Assembly: GCA_021803845.1 (NCBI GenBank)
Contig: JAJZLA010000043.1
Location: 1-8,863 of the forward strand
DNA length: 8,863 bases
DNA from: a bacterium
Lineage (GTDB): Bacteria > SZUA-79 > Acidulodesulfobacterales > Acidulodesulfobacteraceae
Direction of reading: 5' to 3'
The notes beneath the pieces are model-generated. The model did not search any database. It saw only the letters and a program-made list of their open reading frames with translations, and had not been told where the DNA came from. Below are positions 7,163 through 8,863 of the stretch, one piece after another (positions within the stretch are counted from its first letter, which is position 1; each line of letters starts with the position of its first letter). Position numbers and translations under genes: made by a program.

Positions 7163-7750
7163 TTAATCTTCGTTAGTTATTTCGGGTATTAACCCTGCTT
7201 TTATTATTAAATCCAGTATTATTATCGTGCCAGAAATCGGCTGGCAATTTTCTATGTCTATCTGTTTATTATTTATGGAATTATAAATTGGCAGTTGTTC
7301 ATTTTTAATAAACCAAATATCAACTTTATGAATCAAATTTCTCATATTGATTATATCTTCAAGTTTTATTAAATAGTTGGAATCAAAAATTGTCATCGGT
7401 AAATTATGTCCTATTTTTTTATCCCTGACATACCAATATTTTAACAAAATTGAAACATCGTCGTCATTTATTGCACCCATTTTCTTCAGCCATTTAACAG
7501 AAGCTTCAATTATGTTTTTATCCAAATTCAGAACTTCACGTTTATAATCATCTTTCATTCTTTGCAAAGAAAGATTAAGCTCAGAATCGTCAATAATATA
7601 GAACAACTTAACCTGATTAACTATAGAGTCTTTTAATAAATCATAACAAAGAAGAAATAAGGCGCTATTAATTAATTTTTCTTTTACAATTTTAGCGTCT
7701 TGTATGTCTTCTAAGCATTTTTCTAAATCAAAATTAACTTTGTTTTCCAT
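7163..7750 (-). CDS. HEPN-like helical protein (candidate RNase toxin or partner)
   Basis: This 195-aa protein appears mostly alpha-helical, with amphipathic helices at about 24-50 (KLINSALFLLCYDLLKD) and 78-92. Residues 106-119 read WYVRDKKIGHNLPM, containing R109-D-x4-H115, which fits the R-x(4-6)-H signature of HEPN ribonucleases, with the polar residue usually seen after Arg. A second, weaker RNLIH stands at 137-141. HEPN proteins cut RNA in many toxin-antitoxin and abortive infection systems, though some are inactive partners. The ATG is the first in frame after an in-frame TAA nine bases upstream, but no Shine-Dalgarno sequence precedes it. It is the first gene of the minus-strand cluster and its stop is 3 bases before the next start. 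Family assignment is moderate; no target can be named. Confidence 0.5.
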   Translation of the reverse strand: MENKVNFDLEKCLEDIQDAKIVKEKLINSALFLLCYDLLKDSIVNQVKLFYIIDDSELNLSLQRMKDDYKREVLNLDKNIIEASVKWLKKMGAINDDDVSILLKYWYVRDKKIGHNLPMTIFDSNYLIKLEDIINMRNLIHKVDIWFIKNEQLPIYNSINNKQIDIENCQPISGTIIILDLIIKAGLIPEITNED

Positions 7751-7799
7751 TTGAAGAATTTAAAAATTTAGAGAAAATAAACAAATCTATCTATGTTTT

Positions 7800-7805
7800 T
7801 ATAAT
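7800..7805 (+). promoter_or_regulatory. possible -10 box of a small RNA
   Basis: Exact TATAAT on the plus strand, placing initiation near 7811-7813, where the first arm of the nested inverted repeats begins. No matching -35 box is visible 16-18 bases upstream, and AT-rich DNA gives such boxes by chance. Confidence 0.3.
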
Positions 7806-7810
7806 AAATA

Positions 7811-8013
7811 AGGGAATTTATGAATTATATGCCGCAATGCCATATAAATACAAAGTCTTATGCCTAATAAAACCAGTGAAATATTTGCGAAGTATTTACT
7901 TATATCCTTTGTATGCCATTATTCAAGCCTTTGCCGAAAATATTCCCTTTGTGAAAGATTTAAAACTAAGGCAGCCAAGAAAAAAGACCTTTTTCTTTTT
8001 GGCTGTCTTTTTT
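7811..8013 (+). ncRNA. candidate structured small RNA of about 200 nt
   Basis: Between the TATAAT box and the terminator there are two nested 8-bp perfect inverted repeats: AAGGGAAT (7810-7817) with ATTCCCTT (7942-7949), and ATACAAAG (7848-7855) with CTTTGTAT (7907-7914). A 7-bp hairpin, TTATATG (7825-7831) with CATATAA (7841-7847), fits inside the outer pair. The arms are ordered so that all stems can form together, with the terminator hairpin after them. One or two 8-bp repeats could occur by chance in DNA this AT-rich. It runs divergently from the HEPN-like gene. No known RNA family is recognised. Confidence 0.3.
7970..8013 (+). terminator. rho-independent terminator
   Basis: GGCAGCCAA (7970-7978) pairs with TTGGCTGTC (7999-8007) with one G-U pair. 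The stem extends through an A-run and T-run, leaving a short loop around 7987-7990. Six T follow at 8008-8013. It is a textbook hairpin plus T-tract on the plus strand. On the minus strand, where it could end the primase-helicase transcript, the tail TTAGTTTT is poorer. Confidence 0.75.
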
Positions 8014-8096
8014 AAATAATTAACAATAATTAGCAATATTTCACGACTATCTGCGAATTATTCAATAGTCTTTAAATATAGGTATTTATTATATTA

Positions 8097-8112
8097 TAAT
8101 AATATATTATTA
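8097..8112. repeat. 16-bp perfect AT palindrome
   Basis: TAATAATATATTATTA reads the same on both strands. It sits in a run of A/T only (8091-8119) just after the 3' end of the primase-helicase gene. It might mark an origin-like or element-boundary site, but AT-only palindromes are common in such DNA. Confidence 0.35.
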
Positions 8113-8117
8113 AATAA

Positions 8118-8133
8118 TTCACAAGTTCACAAA
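8118..8133. repeat. tandem 8-bp repeat TTCACAAG/TTCACAAA
   Basis: Two head-to-tail copies differing only in the last base, 15 bp from the stop codon of the primase-helicase gene. They could be a two-copy protein binding site. Two copies are too few to call iterons. Confidence 0.3.
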
Positions 8134-8148
8134 ATTGAATAAGACCAC

Positions 8149-8862
8149 TCATTGATCGCCTATTATCTTATAATAAACGGCGGACTTTGTTTTCGTTTTT
8201 TCTACTCTAACAGCGACGGATCTTCTTTCAATTAATGTTTCTATAAAATTGTTGAAGTCTTTTTTAAGCATATGCGTATAACGAAGGAGTTTGCTTCTTT
8301 CGATAGTCCCGCCGTTGTCTGCGATAATGTTTAATATTTTATTCAGCATTTCCTGGTTTTTATCTTTTATTAATTTGTCGTAAACGGAATAAAGATATTT
8401 TTCAAGAATTAATTTTAATTGTATAGCGTATTCCATATCTTCTTTTCCGATAACATTATCTTTTCGCATAACGCAGTAAATCATTGCAATTTTTATGACA
8501 AGCGTAAAAAGCCTTGTATGAAAACTGCCGTATATTTCGGACTGCCTTTTTTTAGACTCGTTTTCGCTATAATAAAACTCTTCGTAAATTTGCTTCGCTT
8601 CCTCCGATAATTTTATTTCTCCTTTAATGCTTAAAAGTTCTTTTAGCTCCTCGACTAAACTATTAGGCGGATTATTGCTTATAGGAAGAGCGATTTCTTT
8701 TTTATCCTGCTGAGCATAAAATATCGTAAACCTCTGCATAAACCCACTCTGGCGGTCTGCTTCTTTTATGTTTTCAGAAATCCATGCTATAGTCGAAGCG
8801 CTCAAGATATTAATAGCCGGTTCGTCTATCCTATAAAGCTGTCCCGTTCCGTTTGGACCTTT
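8149..8862 (-). CDS. DUF3987-type primase-helicase, C-terminal fragment
   Basis: The frame is open to the window edge, giving 237 residues of a gene that starts beyond it. A TTG at 8805 can be read as a start but is internal. The first residues, KGPNGTGQLYRIDEPAINIL, followed by SASTIAWISENIKEAD and GFMQRFTIFYA, match the end of the ATPase domain in DUF3987 proteins (strand with small residues, helix, then G-F-x-x-R-F with an arginine-finger-like Arg). Then come a helical region with R-x-x-K-IAMIYCVM at the usual place and a C-terminal winged-helix-like tail (about 172-237) ending VYYKIIGDQ. DUF3987 proteins are found in phages, plasmids and integrative elements as replication helicases or primase-helicases. 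It lies upstream of the defence cluster on the same strand but 398 bp away, so it is probably a separate transcript. Walker motifs lie outside the window. Confidence 0.7.
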   Translation of the reverse strand, partial: KGPNGTGQLYRIDEPAINILSASTIAWISENIKEADRQSGFMQRFTIFYAQQDKKEIALPISNNPPNSLVEELKELLSIKGEIKLSEEAKQIYEEFYYSENESKKRQSEIYGSFHTRLFTLVIKIAMIYCVMRKDNVIGKEDMEYAIQLKLILEKYLYSVYDKLIKDKNQEMLNKILNIIADNGGTIERSKLLRYTHMLKKDFNNFIETLIERRSVAVRVEKTKTKSAVYYKIIGDQ

Positions 8863-8863
8863 A

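Larger units (their letters stand above)
7751..8148. other. 398-bp AT-rich intergenic region
   Basis: No convincing protein gene lies here. It separates the 5' end of the minus-strand defence cluster from the 3' end of the primase-helicase fragment. It holds a possible plus-strand small RNA ending in a good terminator, a 16-bp AT palindrome, and a tandem TTCACAA pair. A promoter for the HEPN-like gene must lie in it or upstream, but I see only weak AT-rich candidates. A 15-codon plus-strand reading frame (7820-7867), with AAGGG five bases before its ATG, is also present and could be a leader peptide or remnant. Confidence 0.6.

Noticed and set aside
7837..8019. 60-aa plus-strand reading frame
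   Set aside because: Its last third reads through the terminator stem and T-run, it has no ribosome site, and its composition is that of AT-rich non-coding DNA.
8045..8070. GACTAT...ATAGTC inverted repeat as an operator
   Set aside because: Six-base arms with a 14-base spacer in AT-rich DNA are expected by chance, and no promoter is placed to use it.
8803..8805. TTG start for the primase-helicase fragment
   Set aside because: The frame and family-like sequence continue to the window edge, so the gene begins outside the window.
1..8863. CRISPR arrays, tRNA or rRNA genes, insertion sequences
   Set aside because: No regularly spaced direct repeats, no tRNA-like TTCRANY arm with acceptor stem, no rRNA motifs, and no transposase frame were seen.

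Overview
The window looks like a piece of a bacterial defence island in an AT-rich genome. Local GC swings widely: about 18% over bases 6541-6600 and about 62% over 4921-4980, by hand count. That suggests genes of different origin placed side by side. There is no rRNA, tRNA or housekeeping gene, so the host lineage cannot be named. The gene types (ATPase plus TOPRIM-like pair, type III restriction-modification, a caspase-like/HEPN-like pair, a DUF3987-type primase-helicase fragment) point to horizontally moving DNA rather than core chromosome.

Left part, plus strand (1-941): the C-terminal end of an AAA/ABC-type ATPase is followed, one base later, by a DUF3226-like protein with a TOPRIM-type acidic pattern. 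This resembles the general ATPase plus TOPRIM layout of OLD/PARIS-like anti-phage systems, but the second protein belongs to a different TOPRIM-like family. A 30-bp convergent gap separates it from the next operon.

Middle part, minus strand, read from right to left (7750 down to 972): four closely packed genes. First comes a 195-aa HEPN-like protein, then a 256-aa protein with a caspase/CHAT-like His...Cys pattern, then a large type III-style Mod methyltransferase (846 aa), then the Res helicase-nuclease (938 aa if repaired). Res is split by one extra base in a seven-A run, so as written it gives a 201-aa N-terminal piece and a frame-shifted remainder. A consensus-like promoter sits just before mod, so modification could be expressed apart from the two upstream genes. 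The working hypothesis is a type III R-M system carrying a candidate two-gene cell-suicide module; this is inference from motifs and gene order.

Right part (7751-8863): a 398-bp AT-rich gap holds a strong plus-strand intrinsic terminator. Upstream of it lie nested inverted repeats and a TATAAT box, which together could be a small RNA of about 200 nt. Beyond the gap, the minus-strand C-terminal part of a DUF3987-type primase-helicase runs off the window, suggesting that the island is carried by, or borders, a phage, plasmid or integrative element.
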